From Endothia cerciana (lineage: Eukaryota; Ascomycota; Sordariomycetes; Diaporthales; Cryphonectriaceae): 33,328 nucleotides of DNA. Each line of letters begins with the position of its first letter. The stretch's first letter is position 1. A model generated the notes under the pieces. That model ran no database searches and was not told the origin of the DNA. It was given only the letters and a program-made list of their open reading frames with translations. The position numbers were made by a program, and so were the translations under genes. Of the stretch, positions 10,950 to 21,640 are shown one piece after another. Location of the stretch: positions 7,155-40,482 of the forward strand of contig JALRMH010000089.1 of NCBI GenBank assembly GCA_026119935.1, read 5' to 3'.

Positions 10950-11330
10950 CCGATGAGGACTTCCTGATAGTTGATTGGAAAGACAGCCAGGCCAAAGCCA
11001 GCAGTGTTGCGTCCAGGGAACTAACTGATCTTGGGGGAAGAGTTCTCTCGGAACACTCAGGGACTCGCGTCCAAGGGAGAGCGTCGATGTCCCAGGCGTG
11101 ATCCAAGCCGATGTCTGGAAACTTCAGATGAACTGTCCGTGTCTCGGGCAGCGCAGCAACGTGGATATACGATCTGAGGTCGATTGAGGCGGCAACGGCT
11201 GGCTTGTCGTACGTACACGGCAGCATGTTCGCCAAAGAGGATGACTTTCCTATGCGCAGTAGTGTGCAGAACACCATTCCACCCAGCACCATTCACCACT
11301 GTTCCCTGGTCACCGCGACTTGGGGTCAAA
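10950..11330 (-). pseudogene. Mevalonate kinase N-terminal fragment (relic)
   Basis: Mevalonate kinase is the GHMP-family enzyme that phosphorylates mevalonate in the sterol and isoprenoid pathway. From about 11290 leftwards one frame reads VILFGEHAAVY. After a frame change it continues as KPAVAASIDLRSYIHVAALP, then RTVHLKFPDIGLDHAWDIDA and LPWTRVPE, which matches the enzyme's N-terminal region. The break is an extra GTAC (GTACGTAC at 11209-11216). The usual APGK preceding VILFGEH is altered to AHRK. A trace of SSLDATLLALA follows. The glycine-rich ATP-binding motif and everything after it are missing. This is a truncated, frameshifted copy of a gene whose functional version should lie elsewhere. 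Confidence 0.75.
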
Positions 11331-11583
11331 CAATAGCTGAAACGACTAACGCTTTTGAGGAATAGGTGGGCTCACCCCGAGAGTGAAAGTGAGGGGAAAA
11401 CGGTACAGGTACACCCGACCCCACTTCTCTGATTACGGAGTCGACACACGCTATCCAATCAGTGGGCTCACACACACCCTATGGGGGGTTGTAATATTAT
11501 TGCACTCGAAATAGCTCTCGCTTCCCACAGTCCTACTGCACTTCACGTCTCAGAGCGGGGGTCAACTGAAGCGCTGACCTGAC

Positions 11584-13311
11584 ATGGAGCAAGCATACAT
11601 CGTTGGACACACAGACATGCCGCGCCTAACTTGCATCTCGACAGCGCATCCTTCTTCCACCTCCCTTAACATGTCTCGCAGTCTGCTCGCCAGTGTCCAG
11701 TCCAGCGTCTCGCTGTTCATGGCGCGACAGTTACGAAAAAGGACATTCGAAGACGACCCGGAGCCTCCAGGACCACCACAAGACGACCGTCCAGTCAAGA
11801 GGACCAAGACAGACCACCACCACCACCACCATTCCGACGTCGAGACATATCCTCCATCTCCTCCGCCTTTGTCCCACGACAGCGATCCGACCAAGGACCA
11901 TAACACTGCTACTGTACCTGCCTTTCCGGACACCCTCACTCCTCTATCGCGAGAAGCTCTGAGGGAGTTCGAACAAAACATTTCCTCCAACCGTTCAAAC
12001 AACCCCTCTCGACACACGTCCTCCCGACGTTCGAGGGAGACCGATGCGACAACCCTCTCCAGCAGAAGTACCAAGCCGGACAGAATAAATGCATACAGCA
12101 ATTCCTTCCCCCAAATACTCAGCGACAATGATATCAGACTGGATGGCAGCCGCGCCAGGCTGGCCGATCTGGAAGAACTACTGCGAGGACGAGACGTGAG
12201 GCCGTCGCTGGCACCATCCCAATGCTCCGATGGGGAGATCGAGGAGATCTTTGAAGCAAACGCCGCCGCGGCCACGGAACTGGACGTCGAACGCGATGTT
12301 GTGTCGGCCATAGTTGGCCGGTGCCCTCTCCCACATAGCAGCAACGTCTCCTGGTCCAACATGAGCTCGATGGCTGGCGGTCAAGCTGCTCCCCCTCAGC
12401 CCGATCTATATTACGGAACCCGCGTCCGTGACGTCCACAGGTCAATCAGGGAACGCGTGGGCCACCTGATCATCCCTTCGACTGTCCCAAATGCTCCAGC
12501 GCTACCGCATCTCGTCCTCGAGAACAAAGGTCCCGCAGGTGGTCCCGAAGTGGTGAAGCGCCAGGCAGGTCATAGTGGTGCAGTCGCAGCACGTTCTGCT
12601 CTTGCTCTCGACAACATTGGGCAGGATGTTCCCACATACGACAACAAGGCCATGGTGCATGCCTGGACCTACACTTGTTTACCCGGCGACCTCACCCATT
12701 ACGCGGTGCGCGTCAGTCCCCCCGAACCAGGCTCTTCACAGCCAGGATACGACTTGACTCATCTCAAGACATACCACATCACCGAGAGCACGCAACAGTA
12801 CCGCGTAGGCGTCTCGGCATTCAGGGACTGCAGGGACGAGTCGCATGCGAAAAGCCAGGCACGCTTGGACAGAGCACACGAACGTGTACGGCAACTCAAC
12901 GAGCAGGCCAGCCACCGCGACACAACTTTGAGCCCAGCAGAGACTGAGATTCCAGTCCCCGCACCACCACCACTCGCCGAATCTCAACAGGAGGACGTCG
13001 ACGATGGATATCTCGATCCACCCTACCACAGCAGCAGTCCCCACCCTCACATTCCAGCATTGGGTACGGCGATGTCCACCCACGAATTCAATCTCATGTT
13101 GGAAGAACAACTGCAGGAGGACTGTCGGGCGAGTTTCTCACAAGAGGGCAGCATCTCGCAAGAAATCAGAACGACCATCACAACAAACATGACGGTGTCG
13201 ACCTTCGTAACAATACCCACCCACGAAGGCGCCTCCGCCGCGCACACCTCCATGTCCAGGCCCAGTCGCACGAGGCGCCAGCCCAAGAGATTTGATCAGG
13301 GTGAGCAGTGA
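11584..13311 (+). CDS. DUF7924-like fungal protein with PD-(D/E)XK motif
   Basis: A single-exon reading frame of 575 residues. Residues 46-90 have a basic and histidine-rich stretch (RPVKRTK, then six His) like a nuclear localisation signal. The middle resembles the widespread fungal DUF7924 type: NAYSNSFPQILSDNDI (about 167-182), PSLAPSQCSDGEIEEIF, QPDLYYG (272-278), IIPSTVPNAPALPHLVLENK (up to 315), VVKRQAGHSGAVAARSA. P273-D274 and E313-N-K315 fit the PD...ExK signature of restriction-endonuclease-fold proteins, so a catalytic centre may be intact. The C-terminal 150 residues are low in complexity, ending in a basic patch. The true start may be Met46 (11719), where family-like sequence begins. 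It converges on the recombinase-family gene that ends at 13888. Function unknown. Confidence 0.72.
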   Translation: MEQAYIVGHTDMPRLTCISTAHPSSTSLNMSRSLLASVQSSVSLFMARQLRKRTFEDDPEPPGPPQDDRPVKRTKTDHHHHHHSDVETYPPSPPPLSHDSDPTKDHNTATVPAFPDTLTPLSREALREFEQNISSNRSNNPSRHTSSRRSRETDATTLSSRSTKPDRINAYSNSFPQILSDNDIRLDGSRARLADLEELLRGRDVRPSLAPSQCSDGEIEEIFEANAAAATELDVERDVVSAIVGRCPLPHSSNVSWSNMSSMAGGQAAPPQPDLYYGTRVRDVHRSIRERVGHLIIPSTVPNAPALPHLVLENKGPAGGPEVVKRQAGHSGAVAARSALALDNIGQDVPTYDNKAMVHAWTYTCLPGDLTHYAVRVSPPEPGSSQPGYDLTHLKTYHITESTQQYRVGVSAFRDCRDESHAKSQARLDRAHERVRQLNEQASHRDTTLSPAETEIPVPAPPPLAESQQEDVDDGYLDPPYHSSSPHPHIPALGTAMSTHEFNLMLEEQLQEDCRASFSQEGSISQEIRTTITTNMTVSTFVTIPTHEGASAAHTSMSRPSRTRRQPKRFDQGEQ

Positions 13312-13887
13312 CAGTCTTGTTGAGACTGGTGGGAGGAGCTGGGATATTCCCTACCGCCCCTCCCAAAGACGTGCGGGGAGGTGAAGGGAGGGGGGGATGG
13401 ACGAGTCAGCCTGGTGGTGTGATGAGAAGACAACCTCGAGAAGGCTTGGTTGGGGAGTGTTTGCACACAAGGTCAGATCATGGTCATTGGCTTGGGGTGT
13501 TGCTTGCGTTGGAGGCGAGACGTGGGCGATGCAGCGTGGGGGCCTGTGTTGGCTGAACTCCATGGTTGACAACGAGAGTCTTTGGTACATGTTCTTTTCC
13601 AGTGGAAAATAGATTCATGTGTCTCGCTCATGTCGACATGTGGTTCGCAATCCCCCGGCGGCAGCCAGTTGCACATGTAAGTCCCCCACCAACGACCCAG
13701 ATGGTGTAAGACTGAGTGCAAGACTCGCTGCAAGTATGGCTAGGAGACAGTCGCAAGTGTAAGCCATAAACAATATATTATTATTTTGATATTGCAGCTG
13801 TCCAGAGGATGAGCTCTGACCAGACTCATATGTACAAAGTGCACGGTTGACTTGGGTGATCAATATACCTCCAAGCCCAATAGAGAG
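13312..13887. other. Intergenic region between convergent genes
   Basis: No coding or RNA signal was recognised. The AT-rich stretch near 13770-13790 could hold polyadenylation signals for either gene. Confidence 0.4.
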
Positions 13888-16800
13888 CTATGTCGCAGTC
13901 CCCCATCCTTGCACATCCTGACAGAACAGTTCTCCCTCGTCAACGTCAACGTCGGCAAGGTCCAGCTGCCAGTCTTGATGGTCCCATCCCTCGCCGTCTT
14001 GTTCCTTCGTGACGTCCTGCCAGGCAGGTTGAAGCGCACAAATGCTGGGCGAATCCATCTCTTGCGGCTCGAAGGCAGGCTTGACAGGCCAGGTAGAAAG
14101 CGGCGACACGGTCAGTGTGTCTCCATCGGCCAACTTCTCCTGGTAGTCTGGGGAGAAGGAGGCCTGGCTAATGGTGTCGTCTGAGATCTCGCTGCCGGAG
14201 TCCATTAGAAGGTCGGGGCAGACGAACTGGTCGTCGTCAAAGTCGTCGTGAATTTGGTATGTTTCCATGGGCTTCGTGGACGTCGGGACAAGATCAGCAA
14301 GCAAAGGATCGGGGCAGAGGAACATCGGAGGTTCCACCGCTACGTCGATTGGAGTATGACCGTCGCCAACCGTGAAGGAGCCTGGGATGGCAATGCTGGT
14401 GTCGGGATAACCGCACCTGTGGTCGTCCGAAAACCTGGCGTCTCCTTCTGGCTTGCATGCTGGGCTTCCAGCCAGCACAAATCCAGGAATCTCCGTGTCG
14501 GCGAGCGAGGATCTGCAGACTGGCGAGTCCATGCTGCTCCGACTGCTGCGGATCTTTTCCTGCTCCGGCTCCTCCAGACTGTCGAAGACAGGCATCCCGG
14601 GAAGCTTTCCCTCCAGTTCCACTCCAGCGGCTCGCTTTTGCTTTGCGACTGGCCGTGCTCGAGGTTTGCTGGTGGACGGCGATGGGACGAGCCGCGGCGC
14701 ATGCAGCTTGCCATGGACCTGCTCAGTATGATTGCTCCACTCCGTGGCACTGGAGACTGTGTAGGTCGTGTTGCCCAAACGATCACACTCGGAGCATGAG
14801 AACGGCAGGTCGAAAGTTCCTTTGGCGACGTGTTGGAGCTTGCAGTGACGTGTAAGCTCGTGAGGCCGGCTGAAAGTCGCCCCACACAAGAAGCAAGTCG
14901 ATCTGGGCGAGGAAGGCGGTGTTGGTGATTTTTGCGCTTGGTCCTTCTGAGGCGACACCTTCTTGCCCCTACCAGCCACATAGTCCAGCAGCCACTCCAT
15001 AACTTGTTGCGAGCGCCTCTCGGCCTCGCCATCAAACACCAACCGGCGGTCGTGCGACAGCGCAGACGGATCGTCAGCACAAGTGAAAAGCCGGACCAGT
15101 CGCTCAACATCCATCTCCGAGTGTGGACCGCGTCGGCGTTGGTCGGGACTTCGTAGATGATCAGTCGGCTCGCCACGGGCACGCAACCTGCCGGCTTCGG
15201 CACAGTATTCCATACGGGCTTTTGCGACCAACAGATCCGAAAGTGCGGATAGCAATCTCCTCAGCGCGGCCTGATGCCTCACCAATGCCGTCTTCGCCTT
15301 GTCTCTGCTCGCTTGCTCATGAGACCCCACCAATTCCTGCTTCGCGGCCTCGATCTGTTGCCTGAGAGCTGTGACATCTCTGCGTCCCTGGATGCTGAGC
15401 ATCTGTTCGGTCGTGGCATAGATAGGTGCCTCGGGATCCCTCTTCATGGAAAATTGTGCGAGGAAATCGAAGAGAGGTTTCTCCTCTGAGGCAAGGCCCT
15501 TGTAAAGTTTCTCTGCCAGGTTGTACTTCACATGGTGTGGCATGTAGTACTTCTCGGAAGTGCTGACGGTGTGGCTGATGATGAAACCCGCCACCGCCCC
15601 GGTGAGACAGTCTGTGCCAGTGGTTAGCATCGGACAAGTAATTGAAGAAGGATACAGTTCGAGATTACATACCACGAAGAACGGAGGCGGCGTTTCAGGC
15701 GAAGGGCGTACAAACGCGCGAAGTCGGTGAGTCCCATCACCAGAAGAAGGCGATGGAAAACCTCGCAGAAATCGGCGTATCTCGTCCTGAAGATCTTCTG
15801 GTCCAGGACTGACTCTTTTCCACCTGAGTGGGACGTAGTCTGCATCTTCGAGGTCGGGCCGGTTGAGCATATCGTCCACTGACTTATACTCTGCCTCGAA
15901 ACGCTTTCGTGTAAATTCCAAGCATGGCAATAAGCTGAGTCAGGCAAAAGAGCGGATATGGTAGGAGGGTTATCGTGAAAGTGAACCTGTGACAACATAG
16001 TTAGCGCTTGAGAGTCGGGTGGTCTGTGGTGTGTCGCAAATACTCACTCTGTGCCATGATCGTGTTTCAGTGCGCTCCTCTTCAACTTGTTGCGGTGGAT
16101 AGTGGGGAGTAAGGACGAGCCTTTTCCTCGTGCGATTTGCCGGATCACGTACGATTGCCAGCTCGAAGTCACGATACTTGGCGTCCATGACCATGCCTGG
16201 CCTAAACCCAAAAGGCGAGCAAGAGGACGACGATGTGAAAGATAATCCGGTAAGAAGGAATGTCGGCATCGGTATATCGTCAGCGCGCAGCCATAGTGTT
16301 TCAAGCATGAGGCCGATGTCTCCCACAGTCAGTGAGACTTTCTTGTATTCGGATTGCGTCAATAGGTTCATCTCAACGGCTCCGTCCCCGTAGATCCACT
16401 GCACGACATATTAGATAGCTGTCAAGACAGAAGACGGACGTGGCATGAAAGCTTACCCGGGTGATCTGGGCAACAGGTCCTTCATCTTGCGCCCCCAACC
16501 ATCCTTTCGGACGCTTCAAGAGCAGGTTGCTGCTGTTGTCCGGATCGGCGTTCCGCAGTGGCATCAAAATATAATCGTCAGCTTGGGCAATGAGTGTCTT
16601 CCAGAATGTGTTGAGGCTGTCGGCCGAGTTCACTGCCTGTCCCTCGATGACCTCTTCCGGACCAAGAGTGAGGCGAGTGGCGGTACCCAAGCGGACATAT
16701 ATGCCTTCAGAAAAGCCTGGGAGGAAGTGATGGCGAGGGGGGTCGCTGCGGCATAAGTCAACCCAGATCTGGTCTACTCTGCCCACGTAACGGCTTCGCC

Positions 16801-17112
16801 ACTCCGAGGCCAGCGTCCCCCCGATGAAACTGGCCAACTTGTCGTCGTCTTCGTCGGCGGCAGCAGCAGCTGTGGTATCGGGAGGTGAAAGACAAGATTC
16901 CACAAACCTGTAAGTGGTGAGTAAAGATGCTACACTTGTTTCGCGGATGATCAGACTTACTCCTTCCACGCTGCCATGGCTCGCAACCGGGCCTTCCCAG
17001 TCTCCTCAGCTATCTTCTTGGGTTTGCTGAGGGCGTCCTCCAGCTTGGTCTGGAAGATGTGTTGGGCATCCCTGGCCGAGACACGCTTGAAATCGCGCTT
17101 CTTTTTCGCCAT
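13888..17112 (-). CDS. DUF3435/FluG-domain tyrosine-recombinase-type protein with C2H2 fingers, frameshifted
   Basis: Five exons by splice signals: 17112-16961, 16907-16457, 16398-16048, 15986-15673 and 15611-13888; introns are 53-61 nt. The family is DUF3435, the tyrosine-recombinase superfamily that includes Starship captains. Conserved blocks in order are KARLRAMAAWKEFVES, SEYKKVSLTVGDIGLMLETL, SPFGFRPGMVMDAKYRDFEL, FTFTITLLPYPLFCLTQLIA, DDMLNRPDLEDADYVPLRW, HRLLLVMGLTDFARLYALR, SHTVSTSEKYYMPHHV. Candidate catalytic residues are the Arg of GFRPG, the Arg of YALR, and the His and Tyr of SHT...EKYY. Following all blocks needs one base fewer at four short runs: 16104-16107, 15899-15901, 15816-15819 and 15693-15695. 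The gene is therefore a recent pseudogene or carries sequencing indels. The C-terminus has a C2H2 finger (14830-14895), a second finger-like C2-H2 segment (about 14715-14800) and an acidic tail. Alternatively it is a non-mobile FluG-like regulator. Confidence 0.78.
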
Positions 17113-17854
17113 TGGGTTCTTGGAAGGAAATAGAGGAAAGGCGGGAGTCGTGAGATGTCTGGACGGGGCCGGGTAATGACAGTGAGCACCCAATATCATG
17201 ATGGGGCAGCGAGCCTTGAATGAGAGTAGAAGCCCTGATCCGGACGAGAATAGTCTCGCTGTCGGCTTCAGAGCACTTGAATGAGGCCAAGATGGTTGGG
17301 GAGAAGGTGGGCTTTATATCCTCGTCTCTCATCTCCGTTAGGCCATCATCATCACTCCAAGCACCCCAGTCGAGCCAGCCAGCCAGCCTTGGGCGCTCTG
17401 CCTCGCCGTCCATGCTGAAGCTGGACAAGGTATGCTGGTTTGCATAAGATGCGTCGATGCTTGTCATCGTGAGCGACAGGGTGGTCGGCAGGTCGCCTTG
17501 GGGAATGGGACCTGGATGTTTGCCGAACTGGTGAAGTTGTGATGGAGGCGTAAAAGAAACGGGATTCCCAAAGTTTTTGCAATGGTCAAGACGGAAACGG
17601 TGGCGGGGCGGCGGAGCAATCAGCGCTTTACCCTTTTCGGTGTGCCAGGAACCGTAGAGTCCGCTTCTAAACCCTAGCCCTGGTTGATATGCATACCTAA
17701 ACCACGTTTTCGAGCTTATTTCAGATATTCCTTTTGTCTGGAGAGGAGATCCGACCCATTCTTTCTATGCCCACAGAGCCCCTACTTCCTCACAATTCCG
17801 CGCACCCTGGCCAGCCACACGAAATATATATATATATATACATATTGAATTTCT
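17113..17854. other. Upstream region of the recombinase-type gene
   Basis: The minus strand between 17467 and about 17220 is open and reads MTSIDASYANQHTLSSFSMD onward, with acidic, non-repetitive composition. It could be a 5' exon of the recombinase-type gene or a leader, but no convincing splice join was found. Nothing is seen in 17470-17854 beyond a short TA array near 17825-17840. Confidence 0.35.
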
Positions 17855-18400
17855 CTATTCTTCCTCCTCACCTGCAACTATAATACAATCCTCTTCAGCC
17901 CTGGTCAGCTCGACATCGCTCTCCTCATCAGAACTATCTGCATCCCCATTGGCCCCCTTCCTGGGCCCTCTGTATATCCTCAATACCAGCAAACCTGGGG
18001 GGGGGTCTGGACTCAGTTCAGTCTTCCTCCTCTTTTTAGGCCCGGTAGCCTCCACCTGGGTCTCAAGAGCCCGAATCCTCCCAAGGGGCATCTGCCAATC
18101 AGTATATATATCCCTCTCGTCGAAGCCCTTGGTGATTTTTTCTGAAGAGAAATCCGCTGTTCTGACGAGGGCCTAACCTGGCCCTCAGGATGATCATCCC
18201 AACTGGTCCTCCTTTAGATCCCTAGCCTTTCTGGCCCTGTTGAAGAGACTCCGGAGTCGGGAGGTTGATAGTACGTGCGACGGTATGAGGAGGTAGATTA
18301 AAGCAACAGGATATTATCCCGGAAGCATTCCCACATAGATCCAGTCGTCGCATGGCTTTTGTTATGGCCGTCCAGAACTAGTAGGACGGGCCCATCAGGT
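17855..18400 (-). pseudogene. Pogo/Fot-like DDE transposase relic
   Basis: The relic runs right to left in mixed frames. Near 18385-18365 it reads LLVLDGH after correction (family: LLLDGHGSH), then MWECFRDNILLL and LPPHT, and finally an open stretch with KGFDERDIYTDWQM, RIRALETQVEA, GPKKRRKTELSPD and DSSDEESDVEL. Order and content match the DDE core and the basic-then-acidic C-terminal tail of fungal pogo-type transposases. Stops and frame changes interrupt the core, the segment between core and tail is mostly missing, and the N-terminal DNA-binding domain was not found. It cannot encode an active transposase. Confidence 0.65.
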
Positions 18401-18681
18401 ACCGCACCACGCGACAATGACCCTCATGTGGGCGTATCCTCCCATAGGCTTGTTGGGCTGAGGCCAGGGCTGAGGCCAGGGCTGAGGAAGAACTGCATTT
18501 CCTCCCTCAAGAATATCATGGCCAAGCTGCCACGGGGGGGGGGGGGCCTCCCGAGAACATGGTGGTATGTATGGGGTTGCTGGCTGGCTGCTAGAGGGTG
18601 CGTGGGGATAAAACCGAAAAGGATGAAACAACAGACCTACAGGGTGATATCGGAGCAGCGCCTATATATATACCTGACACC

Positions 18682-18832
18682 GTCATACTTGTGTAGACGT
18701 CGACCTCATCTGAGCGACAGGTTGTGAAACCTGTATGTAAACTTATCCACAATGTGTTACTGTCAATCCTGCAGAATACTGTTATACCCGTGTAGACGTC
18801 GACATCATCTTGACGACAGGTTGTGAGACCTG
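18682..18832 (+). repeat. Two copies of a 52-nt element ending in a GTGA-loop hairpin
   Basis: Copies at 18682-18733 and 18781-18832 share GTGTAGACGTCGAC, then CATCT, CGACAGG and a terminal hairpin: CAGGTT-GTGA-AACCTG in the first copy and CAGGTT-GTGA-GACCTG in the second. The single stem change keeps pairing as T-G in RNA. Function unknown. Confidence 0.7.
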
Positions 18833-19008
18833 CTAACGACCGTACCCATCAACCCTGAGGGCTCCCGCGGCCGTCCTCGCCCCTGGGCGCACGCTGGCAC
18901 TCCCTGGGGAGAAGCCTGGCCCCTCGGGGGGCGAGGGGCTCTTTATGTGTAGCTATTCCAGATTCCCTGCGAGGCACCATGGCCTCACAACCAACAAGGG
19001 AGCCTGGG

Positions 19009-19140
19009 ATCTGGCCCCCCCCCCCCCTCCTCCTCCTCGTCCTCCTCCTCGTCCTCCTTGTCCTCGTCCTCGTCCTCGTCCTCCTCCTCGTCCTCCTCCT
19101 CGTCCTCCTCGTCCTCGTCCTCGTCCTCCTCCTCCTCAGG
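19009..19140. repeat. CTCCTCGTC-type polypyrimidine tract
   Basis: A C run followed by irregular CTC, GTC and CTT triplets in one strand. It is low in complexity, and the long reading frames through it are artefacts. A TTC array lies at about 19565-19595. Confidence 0.9.
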
Positions 19141-19689
19141 ATGACCAGCCGTGAGCTCCCCTCATGCCAACCCCTGGGCCCTGCCGCTGTGGTGCCCCCC
19201 AGCCCACATCATGTTGTACCCTGTACCATAGACACAAAGCAGTTATGGGCGCTAAGTACGCTGTACTGTACTGTGCTGTACCTGTACTGTGCTGTACTAC
19301 CCCGCACATAGCGCCCCCCCCTCCCCCCCCCAAAAAGCCTGCGGGGTACCAAGGCAAGCAGCCAGCAGGTGCCAGCGAGCCTGGAGATGTGCCTTCTCTA
19401 CCGAGAGAGGTCACGGTCAACAGCAGAGCTCGAGGAGTCACGAGGAGCCCAGCGAGCCCTAGCGCGACAGAGATCCCCCCCCCCCCCCCGCTCCTCCCCT
19501 CCCAAGCCCAACCCAACCCACACCCTTTCTTTCCACCTTGCGAGGCTGACACGGATGCCTCCCCTCTCCTTCCTTCTTCTTCTTCTTCTTCTTCTGCTTC
19601 TTCTCCCCCCTCCCCAACCTCAGCCTCGACCTCGGGGCCCGCGCGCGGCCAGACAGGACTGTGTCGGCTCTCCAGGATGTTGTGCCTCT

Positions 19690-21640
19690 GGACAAGGACA
19701 GGACAAGGGCCTGTATCATCCCAGGTGAGGAGCTGTTGTTGTCGATACCCTCCCCTTCTCCTCCCCCCCCCTCCTCCTCCTCTTCCTCAACCCCAGGACT
19801 AACCCATGGCCAGGCGGGGTGGTCATGCCAGCTCCACCGGGCGATGAAAAGATCTGGATACGGGCCTGTATCATCCCAGGTGATACCCTCCCCCCCCCCT
19901 CCTCAACCCCAGGACTAACCCATAGCCAGGCGGGGTGGTCATGCCAGCTTCACCGAGCGATGACAAGATCTGGAGACGGGCCTGTATCATCCCAGGTGAT
20001 ACCCTCCCCCCCTCCTCCTCAACCCCAGGACTAACCCATAGCCAGGCGGGGTGGTCATGCCAGCTCCACCGGGCGGTGACAAGATCTGGATACGGGCCTG
20101 TATCATCCCAGGTGATACCCTCCCCTCCCCCCCTTCCCCCTCCTCCTCAACCCCAGGACTAACCCATAGCCAGGCGACGTGGTTACGCCAGCTTCACCGG
20201 AAGACAAGATCTGGAGACGGGCCTGTCTCATCCCAGGTGATACCCTCCCCTCCTCCTCCCCCCCCTCCTCCTCCCCCCCTCCTCCTCAACCCCAGGACTA
20301 ACCTATAGCCAGGCGGGATGGTCACGCCTGCCTCACCCGACGACATCTAGATACGGGCCTGCGTCGTCCCGGGCCGGGAGGCTGTTGTCGATGCCTCCCC
20401 TCCCCTCCTCCTCCTCCTCCTCCTCCTCCTCCTCCTCCTCCTCAACCCCAGGGCTAACCCATAGCCAGACGGGGTTGTTACGCCAGCTTCACCGGAAGAC
20501 AAGATCTGGAGACGGGCCTGTGCCATCCCAGGTGAGGAGCCGTTGTCCATACCCCCCCTCCTCAACCCCAGGACTAACCCATAGCCAGGCGGGATGGTCA
20601 CGCCTGCCTCACCCGACGACAAGATCTAGATACGGGCTTGCGTCAGCCCGGGCGGGGAGGCTGTTGTCGATGCCTCCCCTCCCCTCCTCCTCCTCCTCCT
20701 CCTCCTCCTCCTCCTCCTCCTCCTCCTCAACCCCAGGGCTAACCTATAGCCAGACGGGGTTGTTATGCCAGCTTCACCGGAAGACAAGATCTGGAGACGG
20801 GCCTGTGCCATCCCAGGTGAGGAGCTGTTGTCCATACCCCCCCTCCTCAACCCCAGGACTAACCCATAGCCAGGCGGGATGGTCACGCCTGCCTCACCGG
20901 AAGACAAGATCCAGATACGGGCCTGCATCATCCCAGGCGTTGGGCCTGTTGTCGATGCCCCCCCTCCCCTCCTCCGCCTCAACCTCGAGGCCCGCAGATG
21001 GCCAGGCCGGACTGCGTCGGTTTCCCAGGACGTTGTGCCTCTGGACAAGGACAGGACACGGGCCTGTATCATCCCAGGTGAGGAGACCGTTGTCGATGCC
21101 CCCCCCGGCTTCCCGGCTTCCCTGCTTTTCCTGATTCTCTGCCTCCCCTGCCCAGCATCCTCCTCCTGGTCGTCTGCTTCCCTGCTTTTCCTGATTCTCT
21201 GCCTCCCCTGCCCAGCCTCCTCCTCCTGGTCGTCTGCTTCCCTGTTCTCCTGATTTTCTGCTTCACCTGCTCTTCCTGTCCTGCCCCTCCTGCCCCTCCA
21301 CCTCAGGACTCACCCACAACCAGGCAGGCCCTCGCCAGCTTCACCGGACGGCAAGACCAGGATACGGCCCCCTTCCGGGGCCTCCACCACAGGTGAGGAA
21401 GCTGTTGCCGACGCCCCCTCCTGCTCCTGCCCAAGGCTGACCCAGGGCCAGGCAGCCGTGCTCCGTACGAGGACAGGACACAGGCCTCTTCCGGGGCCTC
21501 CACCACAGGTCAGAAGCTGTTGTCGATGCCCCCTCCTGCTCCTCCTCCACCCCGAGACCCACCCACGCCGGGCAGTCGTGCCCCGTACGGCAGGATACGG
21601 GCCTGCACCGTCCCGGGTGAGGAGGCTGTCGGGCCGGCCG
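19690..21640 (+). repeat. Modular minisatellite (about 115-170 bp units) with splice-like junctions
   Basis: About a dozen units share CCCCAGGACTAACCCATAGC, then CAGGCGGG, CACCGG, AAGATCTGGATACGGGCCTG and CATCCCAGGTGA, followed by a C-rich spacer of variable length with CTC triplets. Each unit thus shows CAG|GTGA(G/T), a pyrimidine-rich stretch and CCCCAG, like a donor and acceptor. The conserved part between acceptor-like and donor-like sites is about 83 nt in the units checked, not a multiple of three, so the units cannot chain as in-frame exons. The last diverged units (21340-21640) run into the acyl-CoA synthetase-like gene. Confidence 0.85.
21116..21240. repeat. 60-bp direct duplication
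   Basis: Two nearly identical 60-bp copies containing CCTGATTCTCTGCCTCCCCT differ at one base (GCATCC versus GCCTCC). A third, decayed start follows at 21241. Confidence 0.95.

Larger units (their letters stand above)
6640..10950. other. Gene-poor interval
   Basis: No reading frame here shows a recognisable domain, and candidate frames are overlapping and low in complexity. Visible items are G/C runs (about 7147, 7662, 7806, 9001, 9828, 10241), a GGA array (about 8844), A runs (about 10089-10121), a CA array (about 10199), a GATA pair (AGATAAGATAA, about 9089) and a CCCGGGC/GCCCGGG hairpin (about 8221-8238). Confidence 0.5.

Noticed and set aside
18682..18832. Hammerhead ribozyme in the paired hairpin elements
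   Set aside because: The conserved CUGANGA and GAAA core is absent on both strands.
20385..21134. 249-codon open frame in the minisatellite
   Set aside because: It consists of Ser/Pro runs and repeated units with variable spacers; nothing supports a conserved protein.
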